Positions 8,425-16,241 of a stretch of DNA of 64,000 nt are shown one piece after another. The DNA is taken from the NCBI RefSeq assembly GCF_000276605.1, contig NZ_AKJX01000117.1, forward strand, positions 1 through 64,000. Reading direction: 5' to 3'. Numbering within the stretch: position 1 is the stretch's first letter; each line of letters opens with the position of its first letter. Source of the stretch: Acidovorax sp. CF316 (GTDB lineage Bacteria; Pseudomonadota; Gammaproteobacteria; Burkholderiales; Burkholderiaceae_C). The notes under the pieces were generated by a model that was not told the DNA's origin, searched no databases, and worked only from the letters and a program-made list of their open reading frames with translations. Both the position numbers and the translations under genes were made by a program.

Positions 8425-8670
8425 TCAATCGCTTTGTAGCTTGCCTTGGGTCGCCTTGCGCAGGGCGACGTTGTCCGCGCGGCGCTGGGCCCCGCGGCTG
8501 CGTATGTGCTTGCCTGCCGCGCTGGACAGGCTGCGCTGGGCCAGCGCGGTGGCCACAGGATTTCGGGGCGGGCCCGAGGCTTCGAGCTTCAGCACCAGGG
8601 GCTGCTTCATGCGGCGCAGCTTCTTGATTTCACCCTGGGCGTAGGCGCGGGACAATTTTTGGGCACTCAT
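8425..8670 (-). CDS. Small basic protein of 81 aa, partner gene of the AAA-M41 protease
   Basis: Unrecognised family. The protein is highly basic, with clusters KKLRRMK, RSRGAQRR and ALRKATQGK, and has no signal peptide or membrane segment. The ATG at 8670 follows a GGAG ribosome site in GTGGAGTGCACATG. The stop is only 9 bp before the AAA-M41 ATG, so the two are almost certainly co-translated. Third codon positions are strongly GC-biased, supporting real coding. Its own ribosome site can be buried in a 10-bp stem (see the leader feature). Its size, charge and position suggest an RNA- or ribosome-binding protein, a substrate, or an adaptor for the protease; these are inferences only. Confidence 0.7.
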   Translation of the reverse strand: MSAQKLSRAYAQGEIKKLRRMKQPLVLKLEASGPPRNPVATALAQRSLSSAAGKHIRSRGAQRRADNVALRKATQGKLQSD

Positions 8671-8672
8671 GT

Positions 8673-8723
8673 GCACTCCACAAACAAAAAACCCCGGCAA
8701 GGTAGCCAGGGCTTGTGGAGCGC
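8673..8723 (-). terminator. Terminator-like hairpin nested in an anti-Shine-Dalgarno stem
   Basis: On the minus strand CCCTGGC-TACCTT-GCCGGGG (8711-8692) forms a 7-bp stem with one G-U pair, followed by six T (8691-8686): an intrinsic-terminator shape 16 bases before the start of the 81-aa gene. Around it GCGCTCCACA (8723-8714) can pair at all 10 positions (one G-U) with TGTGGAGTGC (8682-8673), which contains that gene's ribosome site. Both transcription and translation initiation could therefore be blocked by this element. Confidence 0.65.
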
Positions 8724-8755
8724 TGCACTGGGTGCAAGGTGCGCTTGTTTGCCGT

Positions 8756-8800
8756 GGCTGGACTCGTGAATGCACAGTCCAGCCGGGGCGGTGGACTGTG
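8756..8800 (-). promoter_or_regulatory. Two mutually exclusive 9-bp hairpins in the leader of the AAA-M41 unit
   Basis: Minus strand, in order of transcription: CACAGTCCA (8800-8792) pairs perfectly with TGGACTGTG (8781-8773). GGCTGGACT (8784-8776) pairs perfectly with AGTCCAGCC (8764-8756). The two stems share bases 8776-8781, so only one can form at a time. The first begins one base after the stop codon of a nine-codon leader ORF, the geometry expected of ribosome-controlled attenuation. Confidence 0.65.
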
Positions 8801-8801
8801 G

Positions 8802-8831
8802 TCAGGCAGGAGCGAACAAGGGAACAAACAT
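8802..8831 (-). CDS. Putative leader peptide (9 codons) of the AAA-M41 unit
   Basis: The minus strand reads GGAGGT, 7 bases, then ATG at 8831 encoding MFVPLFAPA and a TGA at 8804-8802. The ribosome site is among the strongest in the window, yet the ORF is far too short for a stable protein. It ends next to two alternative hairpins and about 130 nt before the 81-aa gene, as in translational attenuators. The peptide holds two Pro, two Phe, Val and Leu, which could make the ribosome pause. The sensed signal is unknown. Confidence 0.55.
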   Translation of the reverse strand: MFVPLFAPA

Positions 8832-8895
8832 AGCGGTGACCTCCAGGGCTCTCAGCGGTGGCCGACATGGCCATGCGTTGCTGAAAGAAGGCGCC

Positions 8896-8924
8896 ATTGT
8901 GGCGAGCCGCGCAGCGCGTGGCAA
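8896..8924 (-). promoter_or_regulatory. Predicted sigma-70 promoter for the leader/81-aa/AAA-M41 unit
   Basis: On the minus strand TTGCCA (8924-8919), a 17-bp spacer and CACAAT (8901-8896) match the consensus at 5/6 and 4/6 positions. A start near 8889 would give a leader of about 220 nt before the 81-aa gene, including the leader peptide and hairpins. It lies in the gap between this unit and the serine hydrolase. No other gene is seen in 8832-8987. Confidence 0.5.
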
Positions 8925-8987
8925 GCGGGTGCCGTGGCGAAAGCGGCTGACTGTCGCGTGAAAGGAACAGTGGCCGCGCGTGCCAGG

Positions 8988-10871
8988 TCAATCGCCCTGG
9001 CGGTAGACCCAGCCCGCCGCGTGCAGCCATTCCTGCTGGTCCTGCGTGCGCACGACTAGCTCGACCAGGTCGCGGCCTTCGTGCAGGGGCACCCGCACCG
9101 CCATGCCGGCACGGTCCGCCGACAGGGGGAGCAGGAACTGGCGGTCGTCCCAGAACAGGTAGCCGCGCAGCTCGGGCAGCTCCCGCAGGGTGGCGGTGGC
9201 CATGGCGCCGGCGGCCAGCAGGATCGATTCCGGCGCTTCGTTGGCCTGGATCCAGGTGCTGTCCAGGCGATCGGCCCAGGCGGCGGGCAGCGGGGCGGCC
9301 GCGCGCGGCATTTGCTGTGCCATGGGCGTGGTGACCCAGTAGTGGCCGGCACGGGCCGGCTCGCGCGACAGCAGGTAGCGGCGGCCGTCGGCCTCTTCCC
9401 AGCGGTAGTGCGTGCCGGGCCTGGCATCGGACCACCACCAGCCATCGCTGCGCAGACGCAGGCCCTCGCACAGCGGTTCCCAGTCCTTGAGCGCGGCGGA
9501 CCACACAAAGAGGTCGATCTGCTGGCTGTCGGGCGAGGCCACCTTCAGCGGCTTGGACGCACGCCCGTAGATGCCGAGCACGGCATCGACATCGGTGGTG
9601 GATGAGGTGGCCAGCGAAGGGGCGACGGCATTCACCTTGGAGGGCAGGGCCTGCAGCTGGCCGATTTCCTGCAAGGCCCGCAGCAGGATGCCTTCGGCGA
9701 TGGGGCCGGGGCGAAAGCCCGGCGCGTTGCCCGTGAGCAGCAGCGCCATGCCGGCCTGGGGCAGCACATAGAAGTCGCTCGCGCAGAACACCGTGCTGCC
9801 GCTCTTTTGCCAGGCCCGCACGCCGGCGGCGTCCAGGCCCGGCTGCTGCGTGCTGTCCCAGCCCAGGCCCCAGTGCCAGTCGGGGGCGAGGTCGATGCGC
9901 ATGCCCCGGTTCTGGTCGCGGCCCATCTCCAGCACGCCGGCTTTGGAGACCACGCGCTGGCCATCCTGCTCCCCACCCTGGATCAGCAGGGCGGCCAGCC
10001 GCATCATGTCGCCGGGCGTGGTGCACAGCCCGCTTGTGGCATAGCCCATCACGAACTCCTGGCCTTGCCGGGCCTGGCCGATGTAGCCCGGCGCGAAGCT
10101 GCCTTCGGGAAGGGGCTGCAGCGTGAAGCCCGAGCGGCCCATGCTGAGAGGGGTGAGGATGGCAGCCTGCACGAACGCGGGGTAGCTCTGACCCGTGACG
10201 GCCTGCACGACGCGCTCGATGAGGGTGAAGCCATCGTTGCAGTAGACCGCCATGGCCCCGGGGGCGTGCTTGAGGTGCATGTCGGCCAGCGCGGCTTCGA
10301 GCCCGGCCGCATAGCCTGGCAGCGGGGCAAAGGCGAACATGTTGCGCAGGTAGGTGCCGGGCAGTCCTGAGGCGTGGCTCAGCAAATGCCGCACCGTGAT
10401 GTCGCGGTAGCCGGGCGAGAGCATGCTGAACTGCGGCAGGTAGCGCACCACCGGCGCATCGAGCTGCACCAGCTGGCGGTCCACAAGGATCATGACGGCC
10501 AGCGCCGCGAGCACCTTGCTGACCGAGCCGACGTTGAACCGTGTTTCGGGCGTGGCGGGGGCGGCCGGGGTGGCAGGGTTGGCAGAGGTATCGCGCAGCA
10601 CCCCGAAGGCCTCCTGCCAGACGATGCGGTCGCCGTACATCATGGCGATCGAGGCGGCCCGTGCCTCGCTGGCCTGCATGGCCTGGCGGATCTGGCGGCG
10701 CCCCCAGGCCATGGTGGCCTCCAGGTTGGGCGCCGGGGCGCTGCTGCCGCCGCAACCGGGCAACCAGGGGGCAATTGCCGCGGTGCCGGTCCATGCCAGC
10801 CATTCGCGGCGCGATGGCGTGGGCAGGCGTTCGTCCAGGGAGGGCGGGGAGGCAGATGTCTGCGGAGGCAT
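8988..10871 (-). CDS. Serine hydrolase of the beta-lactamase/transpeptidase-like family, Tat-type lipoprotein
   Basis: A 627-aa exported protein. The N-terminus has SRREWLAWTG followed by a hydrophobic segment and LPGC, so it looks like a twin-arginine-exported lipoprotein. The penicillin-binding fold shows S-V-S-K (SxxK) in RFNVGSVSKVLA, Y-C-N (YxN) in AVYCNDGF, and GLCTTPGDMMRLA, as in class C beta-lactamase, esterase EstB and D-aminopeptidase relatives. A C-terminal extension of about 200 residues after the catalytic domain is Trp-rich and beta-like and probably acts as an accessory domain. Substrate unknown: a peptide, an ester or a cell-wall fragment are all possible; a true beta-lactamase is less likely. 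It is transcribed away from hrpA and ends 317 bp before the next gene. Confidence 0.8.
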   Translation of the reverse strand: MPPQTSASPPSLDERLPTPSRREWLAWTGTAAIAPWLPGCGGSSAPAPNLEATMAWGRRQIRQAMQASEARAASIAMMYGDRIVWQEAFGVLRDTSANPATPAAPATPETRFNVGSVSKVLAALAVMILVDRQLVQLDAPVVRYLPQFSMLSPGYRDITVRHLLSHASGLPGTYLRNMFAFAPLPGYAAGLEAALADMHLKHAPGAMAVYCNDGFTLIERVVQAVTGQSYPAFVQAAILTPLSMGRSGFTLQPLPEGSFAPGYIGQARQGQEFVMGYATSGLCTTPGDMMRLAALLIQGGEQDGQRVVSKAGVLEMGRDQNRGMRIDLAPDWHWGLGWDSTQQPGLDAAGVRAWQKSGSTVFCASDFYVLPQAGMALLLTGNAPGFRPGPIAEGILLRALQEIGQLQALPSKVNAVAPSLATSSTTDVDAVLGIYGRASKPLKVASPDSQQIDLFVWSAALKDWEPLCEGLRLRSDGWWWSDARPGTHYRWEEADGRRYLLSREPARAGHYWVTTPMAQQMPRAAAPLPAAWADRLDSTWIQANEAPESILLAAGAMATATLRELPELRGYLFWDDRQFLLPLSADRAGMAVRVPLHEGRDLVELVVRTQDQQEWLHAAGWVYRQGD

Positions 10872-11069
10872 TCTGGATAGGGAAGGGGGCGCGCGGCGGG
10901 ACGACAGGGCCGGTGGGTGATGGGGTGATTACATCCTGAAAATCGCCCGGTCCGGCGGTCGTTTCACACAGAAATAGCGACCCGATGGGCCGGCCGCGCA
11001 CCCCCTGGCCGCTCGCGCATGGCCGGTGTTGCACAAGGCCAACGCCCAGCCTCGGATAATGCGGGCTTC

Positions 11070-14000
11070 ATGACCGACTCCACGCCTCCCCTTTCCCAGC
11101 CCGTCCAGCCCGCCAAGCCCGTCCCTCCCGCCAGGCTCCCTGCCAAGCTGCACATCGAGTTCCCCGAATCCCTGCCCGTCTCGGGCAAGCGCGACGAGAT
11201 CATGGAGGCCATCCGCAAACACCAGGTCGTCATCGTCTGCGGCGAAACCGGCTCGGGCAAGACCACGCAGCTGCCCAAGATCGCGCTGGCCCTGGGCCGG
11301 GGCAAGTGCAATGCGCCCGCAGGCCAGAAGGGCCAGCTGATCGGCCACACCCAGCCGCGCCGCATCGCGGCCAGCAGCGTGGCCAAGCGCATCGCCGAGG
11401 AGCTCAAGACGCCGCTGGGCGACGTGGTCGGCTTCAAGGTGCGCTTCCAGGACCGGCTGTCGCGCGATGCGTCCGTCAAGCTCATGACCGACGGCATCCT
11501 GCTGGCTGAGACGCAGACCGACCCGCTGCTCAAGGCCTACGACACCATCATCATCGACGAGGCGCACGAGCGCAGCCTGAACATCGACTTCCTGCTGGGC
11601 TACATCCGCCAGATCCTGCCGCGCCGGCCGGACCTCAAGGTGGTGGTGACCTCGGCGACCATCGATGCGGACCGCTTTGCCAAGCACTTCGAGTCGGCCA
11701 AGGGGCCGGCGCCGATCATCTATGTCTCTGGCCGTACCTTTCCAGTGGAGCAGCGCTGGCGGCCGTTCGAGGACACGCGCGACTACGGCCTCAACGAAGC
11801 CATTGCCGATGGCGTGGATGAACTCTGGCAGGGCAATGCGGCGGGCGACATCCTGATCTTTCTGCCCGGCGAGCGCGAGATCCGCGAGGCTGCGGACCAC
11901 CTGCGCAAGCACCTGGCGCACCAGCCGGTGATGCGCAATGCCGAGGTGCTGCCCCTGTTCGCGCGCCTGTCGCAGGCCGAGCAGGACCGCATCTTCGACG
12001 GCCACACCGGCCGCCGCCTGGTGCTGGCCACCAACGTGGCCGAGACCTCGCTCACGGTGCCGGGCATCCGCTACGTGATCGATGCGGGCACGGCCCGCGT
12101 CAAGCGCTACAGCTTTCGCAGCAAGGTGGAGCAGCTGCTGGTGGAGCCCATCAGCCAGGCCGCCGCCAACCAGCGCGCGGGCCGCTGCGGCCGCGTGGCC
12201 AACGGCATCTGCATCCGCCTGTACGACGAGGCCGATTTCAACGGCCGCCCGCGCTTCACCGACCCGGAAATCCTGCGCAGCTCGCTGGCCGGCGTCATCC
12301 TGCGCATGAAGTCGCTGCACCTCGGTGACGTGGTGCAGTTCCCCTTCATCGAGGCGCCCTCGGGCCGCGCGATTGCCGACGGCTACCAGCTGCTGGGCGA
12401 GCTGGGCGCGGTGGACGAGGCCAACGAGCTCACGCCCATGGGCGTGGAGCTGTCGCGCCTGCCGCTGGACCCGCGCGTGGGCCGCATGATCCTGGAGGCG
12501 CGCGACCGCAAGGCACTGGACGAGGTGCTCATCATCGCCAGTGCGCTCAGCGTGCAGGACGTGCGCGACCGCCCGCTGGAAGCCCAGCAACAGGCCGACC
12601 AGGCGCACGCCAAGTTCGACGACGAGAAAAGCGAGTTCAGCGGCTACCTCAAGCTGTGGAAGTGGATCAACGAGGCCCGAGGCGGTGCGCCCTCGCTGCC
12701 ATCGGCCCGCGCGCAGAAGGCCATGGCCAACCAGCGCGCACCCTCGCAGGCCTTCTTGCCCGTGGCGCAGCGCTCGGTGGCGGCGGTGACCCCGGCGCCC
12801 GCCGTGGTGAGTACGGAGGCACATGCGCCCACGCACAAGCTGAGCAATCGCCAGTACGAGCAACTGCTGCGCCAGAACTTCATCAGCATCCGCCGGCTGC
12901 GTGAGTGGCGCGACATCCACACCCAGCTGCTCACCGTGGTGACCGAGCACAAGTGGGCCATCAACAGCCAGCCCGCGAGCTATGAGCAGCTGCACCTGTC
13001 GATGCTGGCAGGCCTGCTGGGCAACATCGGCGCCAAGGGCGAAGAGGAAGACTGGTACCTGGGCGCACGCGGCATCAAGTTCTACAAGCACCCGGGCGCC
13101 CACTTGGCCAAGAAGCCCGGCCGCTGGATCGTGGCGGCCGAGCTGGTGGAGACCACGCGCCTGTTCGGCCGCGGCATCGCCGCCATCGAGCCGCAGTGGC
13201 TCGAGCAGGTGGGCGGCCACCTGCTCAAGAAGCAACTGCTCGACCCGCACTGGGAGAAGAAGTCGGCCGAGGTCACGGCGCTGGAGCGTGCCACGCTCTA
13301 TGGCATCGTGATTTACAGCGGCCGGCGCATCAACTTCGGCAAGATCGACCCGCATGCGGCGCGCGAGATCTTCATCCGCGAGGCGCTGGTGGGCGGCAAC
13401 TGGGAGAGCAAGCTGCCCTTCCTGGCCGCCAACCAGAAGCTGATCGCCAAGGTCGAGGAGCTCGAACACAAGTCGCGCCGCCAGGACGTGCTGGTGGACG
13501 ACGAGCTGATCTACGCCTTCTACGACCAGCAATTGCCGCCCGACGTGTGCAGCGGCCATGGCTTCGAGGCCTGGTACCGCGAGGCCTCGCGCCAGCAGCC
13601 CGAGCTGCTCAAGCTCACGCGCGAGGAGCTCATGCGCCACGAGGCGGCAGGCATCACCAGCAACGCCTTTCCCAAGACGGTGCGCCTGGGTGGGGTGGAC
13701 TGCGCGGCCAGCTACCTGCACGAGCCCGGCGATGCGCGCGACGGCATCACCGTGACCATTCCGCTGTTCGTGCTCAACCAGGTGAACGACGAGCGCTGTG
13801 AATGGCTGGTGCCCGGCATGCTCAAGGACAAGATCCAGGCCCTGCTCAAGAGCCTGCACCAGCGCCCGCGCAGCCGCTTCGTGCCGCTGCCCGAGAACGC
13901 CACCCGCCTGGCGGGCCTGCTGGGCACACCCGAGCGCTTCGGCCTGGGCAGCCTGACCGAGGTGCTGCTCAAGCAGGTGCGCGACGAGACCTCGCTCGAC

Positions 14001-15167
14001 GTGAAGCGCGCTGACTTCAAGCTCGACATGCTCAGCCCGCACCTGTTCATGAACTTCCGCGTGGTGGACGAGCATGGCCGCCAGCTCGGCCATGGCCGCA
14101 ACCTCGGAGCCCTGAAGGCCGAGTGGGGTGCCAAGGCGCGCGGCGCCTTCCAGGCGCTGGCCGGGCTCAAGCTGGCCGCAGGTGCGCCTGTGCCCCAGGC
14201 GCCAGCCCCGGCCACGCCTGCACCAGGCAAGGCATCGGCTGCCATGAAGGCGCCGGTGGCGGCGGCCCCTGCAAAGCCCGCCGCCCCGGCTGGCCAGCGC
14301 TATACCGCCTGGACCTTTGGCGAGCTGCCCGAGCTGATGGAGATCAAGAAGGCCGGGCAGACGCTGATCGGCTTTCCGGCGCTGATCGACGGTGGCGACG
14401 GCGTGACCATCGAGGTCTTCGACGAGCCCGAGGTGGCTGCCGCCAAGCACCGCGCCGGCCTGCGCCGCCTGTTTGCGCTGCAGATCAAGGACGCGCTCAA
14501 GTACCTGGAGAAGAACATCCCCGACCTGCAGAAGATGGCCGTGGCCTACATGCAGGTGGGCCGCAATGCCGACGGCACGGGCGGCGGCACGCAGGAGGAA
14601 CTGCGCAACCAGGTCATCGACGTGGCGCTGGACCGCGCGTTTCTGCTCGACCCACTGCCCACCGACGAGTTCGCCTTCAAGCGCCGGCTGGAGGAGGGCA
14701 GGGGCCGCCTGACCCTGATCGCCAACGAGGTCGCGCGCCTGGCGGGCACCATCCTCATCGAGTTCGCCGCCGCTGCGCGCAAGATCAAGGACACCAAGAA
14801 CGCCCCCGAGGCCACGCAGGACGCCCAGCAGCAACTGGCCCGCCTGATGCCCAAGAACTTCATCGCCATCGCGCCCTGGACGCAACTGGCCCACTATGCG
14901 CGCTACCTCAAGGCCATCACGCTGCGCCTGGACAAGTACCGCGCCGACCCCGCGCGCGACGCCGCCAAGCTGACCGAACTGCGCCCGCAGGAGCAGCGCT
15001 ACTGGCGCCTGGTGGCCGAACGCAAGGGCCAGGTGGACAGCCGCATGCAGGAACTGCGCTGGCTGCTGGAGGAACTGCGCGTGAGCTTCTTTGCGCAGGA
15101 GCTGCGCACGCCGCAGCCGGTGAGCGTCAAGCGCCTGGAGAAGCTGTGGGCGCAGGTCAATAGCTGA
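11070..15167 (+). CDS. hrpA: ATP-dependent RNA helicase HrpA (DEAH box)
   Basis: A 1365-aa cytoplasmic DEAH helicase that in E. coli is linked to rescue of collided ribosomes and mRNA processing. Motif I is GETGSGKTT (58-66) and motif II is DEAH at 163-166. Motif III SATIDADRFAKHF and motif VI QRAGRCGR follow. HA2 and OB-fold regions span about 430-620, and a long DUF3418 C-terminus completes it. Length is slightly above E. coli HrpA (1300), partly because of Ala/Pro-rich linkers near residues 560-610 and 1040-1080. The ATG at 11070 is preceded by GATAAT (11055-11060) and no obvious ribosome site, so the transcript may be nearly leaderless. A perfect 12-bp hairpin follows the stop. Confidence 0.96.
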   Translation: MTDSTPPLSQPVQPAKPVPPARLPAKLHIEFPESLPVSGKRDEIMEAIRKHQVVIVCGETGSGKTTQLPKIALALGRGKCNAPAGQKGQLIGHTQPRRIAASSVAKRIAEELKTPLGDVVGFKVRFQDRLSRDASVKLMTDGILLAETQTDPLLKAYDTIIIDEAHERSLNIDFLLGYIRQILPRRPDLKVVVTSATIDADRFAKHFESAKGPAPIIYVSGRTFPVEQRWRPFEDTRDYGLNEAIADGVDELWQGNAAGDILIFLPGEREIREAADHLRKHLAHQPVMRNAEVLPLFARLSQAEQDRIFDGHTGRRLVLATNVAETSLTVPGIRYVIDAGTARVKRYSFRSKVEQLLVEPISQAAANQRAGRCGRVANGICIRLYDEADFNGRPRFTDPEILRSSLAGVILRMKSLHLGDVVQFPFIEAPSGRAIADGYQLLGELGAVDEANELTPMGVELSRLPLDPRVGRMILEARDRKALDEVLIIASALSVQDVRDRPLEAQQQADQAHAKFDDEKSEFSGYLKLWKWINEARGGAPSLPSARAQKAMANQRAPSQAFLPVAQRSVAAVTPAPAVVSTEAHAPTHKLSNRQYEQLLRQNFISIRRLREWRDIHTQLLTVVTEHKWAINSQPASYEQLHLSMLAGLLGNIGAKGEEEDWYLGARGIKFYKHPGAHLAKKPGRWIVAAELVETTRLFGRGIAAIEPQWLEQVGGHLLKKQLLDPHWEKKSAEVTALERATLYGIVIYSGRRINFGKIDPHAAREIFIREALVGGNWESKLPFLAANQKLIAKVEELEHKSRRQDVLVDDELIYAFYDQQLPPDVCSGHGFEAWYREASRQQPELLKLTREELMRHEAAGITSNAFPKTVRLGGVDCAASYLHEPGDARDGITVTIPLFVLNQVNDERCEWLVPGMLKDKIQALLKSLHQRPRSRFVPLPENATRLAGLLGTPERFGLGSLTEVLLKQVRDETSLDVKRADFKLDMLSPHLFMNFRVVDEHGRQLGHGRNLGALKAEWGAKARGAFQALAGLKLAAGAPVPQAPAPATPAPGKASAAMKAPVAAAPAKPAAPAGQRYTAWTFGELPELMEIKKAGQTLIGFPALIDGGDGVTIEVFDEPEVAAAKHRAGLRRLFALQIKDALKYLEKNIPDLQKMAVAYMQVGRNADGTGGGTQEELRNQVIDVALDRAFLLDPLPTDEFAFKRRLEEGRGRLTLIANEVARLAGTILIEFAAAARKIKDTKNAPEATQDAQQQLARLMPKNFIAIAPWTQLAHYARYLKAITLRLDKYRADPARDAAKLTELRPQEQRYWRLVAERKGQVDSRMQELRWLLEELRVSFFAQELRTPQPVSVKRLEKLWAQVNS

Positions 15168-15177
15168 AGCGGGAGGA

Positions 15178-15207
15178 CATGCCGGCCCGGTCTGTCGGGC
15201 CGGCATG
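15178..15207. terminator. Perfect hairpin after hrpA
   Basis: CATGCCGGCCCG (15178-15189) and CGGGCCGGCATG (15196-15207) form a perfect 12-bp stem around a 6-base loop, starting 10 bp after the hrpA stop. There is no T-run, only GCTTCC, so it may be a Rho-assisted terminator or a 3'-end stabiliser rather than a strong intrinsic terminator. Confidence 0.5.
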
Positions 15208-15229
15208 CTTCCAACGCATGGCGATGCGC

Positions 15230-15261
15230 TATACTAAACATTCCATCCAGATGGTTTGTTT
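15230..15261 (+). promoter_or_regulatory. TetR-gene promoter (-10) with overlapping palindromic operator
   Basis: TATACT (15230-15235) is a good -10 box 32 bp before the tetR ATG. Immediately after lies AAACATTCCATC-CA-GATGGTTTGTTT (half-sites 15236-15247 and 15250-15261), matching at 10 of 12 positions as an inverted repeat. It would cover the transcription start, the typical place for autoregulation by a TetR repressor. No convincing -35 box was found. Confidence 0.6.
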
Positions 15262-15267
15262 TTCGCC

Positions 15268-15834
15268 ATGACCGAAGCCCACCGCCGCCAGAAGCACCCC
15301 GAACTGGTTCGCAGCCAGTTGCTGGCGGTCGTGCGCGGGCTGCTCGTCAGCGAAGGCCCCCATGCCGTCACGCTGGATGCCGTGTCGGCCCGGGCCGGCG
15401 TGACCAAGGGCGGGCTGCAGCACCACTTTCGCAGCAAGCAGGCGCTGCTCGATGCCTTGAGCGACCAGTTGTTCGAGGAATTCCAGCAGGGCTATGCCCA
15501 GGCATTGGCGCAAGAGGAGGAGGGCAGGCCGGGCCGGCATGCCCGCGCCTACATCCGCACGGCGTTCGACGAGGGCACCGATTGCAACCGGGTGGAGGCC
15601 CAGCGCGCCATCGGCCTGCTGGCGCTGACCATGCCCCATTGCCGTGCGCAGTGGAGCGCCACGATGCAGGCCGCCCTGGCGCATGATGGCGACGACCCTC
15701 GAACAGCCGACCGCCTGCTGGCCTGCCGCATGGCGGCCGACGGCTACTGGTTCAGCCAGATGCTCGATGTGTACCCGATGGACGAGGCGCGCAAGGCCCG
15801 CATCCTCAAGACCCTGCTGGACCTGTGCCACTGA
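15268..15834 (+). CDS. TetR-family transcriptional repressor of the adjacent SMR pump
   Basis: A 188-aa DNA-binding protein. The N-terminal helix-turn-helix is clear: ARAGVTKGGLQHHFRSKQAL, the TetR signature, followed by a helical ligand-binding domain. The ATG at 15268 (MTEAHRRQKHPEL) is preferred over an upstream TTG. The gene sits 25 bp upstream of an SMR multidrug transporter and just downstream of a palindrome overlapping its own -10 box. A repressor of itself and the pump, released by cationic drugs, is the natural inference by analogy with QacR-type systems. The ligand cannot be read from sequence. Confidence 0.88.
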   Translation: MTEAHRRQKHPELVRSQLLAVVRGLLVSEGPHAVTLDAVSARAGVTKGGLQHHFRSKQALLDALSDQLFEEFQQGYAQALAQEEEGRPGRHARAYIRTAFDEGTDCNRVEAQRAIGLLALTMPHCRAQWSATMQAALAHDGDDPRTADRLLACRMAADGYWFSQMLDVYPMDEARKARILKTLLDLCH

Positions 15835-15859
15835 CTCCCGTGTTCAAAAGCGAGTACCC

Positions 15860-16201
15860 ATGAATCTCACCACCGCCTACCTGTTGCTCGGCATTGCCAT
15901 CGTCTCCGAAGTCATCGGCACCTCGGCGCTCAAGGCCTCCGAGGGTTTCACGCGCCTGGGGCCCAGCGCCATCACGGTCGTCACCTACAGCCTGTCGTTC
16001 TACCTGCTGTCGCTCACGCTCAAGACCCTGCCGGTCGGCATTGCCTATGCCATCTGGTCGGGCGTGGGCATCGTGCTGATCTCGGCCGTGGGCTGGGTGG
16101 TCTATGGGCAAAAGCTCGACCTGCCGGCCGTGATCGGCCTGGGCCTGATCATTGCGGGCGTGCTGGTCGTGAACCTGTTTTCCAAGAGCGTTGGCCACTG
16201 A
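15860..16201 (+). CDS. Small multidrug resistance (SMR) family efflux protein
   Basis: A 113-aa inner-membrane protein with four predicted helices. The essential membrane glutamate is in AIVSEVIGTSALKAS near residue 17 (EmrE Glu14 equivalent). The second signature, PVGIAYAIWSGVGIV, carries the conserved Trp and Gly residues of drug-exporting SMR proteins. Such proteins work as dimers exchanging protons for quaternary ammonium compounds; some SMR proteins export guanidinium instead. No guanidine riboswitch is evident here, and control is by the upstream TetR gene. It is probably co-transcribed with tetR and perhaps with the pentapeptide-repeat gene 40 bp downstream. Confidence 0.92.
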   Translation: MNLTTAYLLLGIAIVSEVIGTSALKASEGFTRLGPSAITVVTYSLSFYLLSLTLKTLPVGIAYAIWSGVGIVLISAVGWVVYGQKLDLPAVIGLGLIIAGVLVVNLFSKSVGH

Positions 16202-16241
16202 GCCCGCTCCCTCTCTCCCTCGCTGATTTTCTGGTGCCGCC

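Noticed and set aside
8425-11034. 869-codon minus-strand frame joining the 81-aa protein to upstream sequence
   Set aside because: Most of it runs in another frame through the serine hydrolase gene. Only the last 81 codons have a ribosome site and a sensible start.
10929-15206. 1425-codon open frame antisense to hrpA
   Set aside because: Shadow of a GC-rich gene. The plus strand encodes HrpA with all helicase motifs; the antisense product is repetitive His/Gln/Leu/Ala-rich sequence typical of mirror frames.
15835-15859. Guanidine (mini-ykkC) riboswitch before the SMR gene
   Set aside because: The gap is 25 bp, too short, and lacks the paired ACGR-loop hairpins; control by TetR explains the locus.
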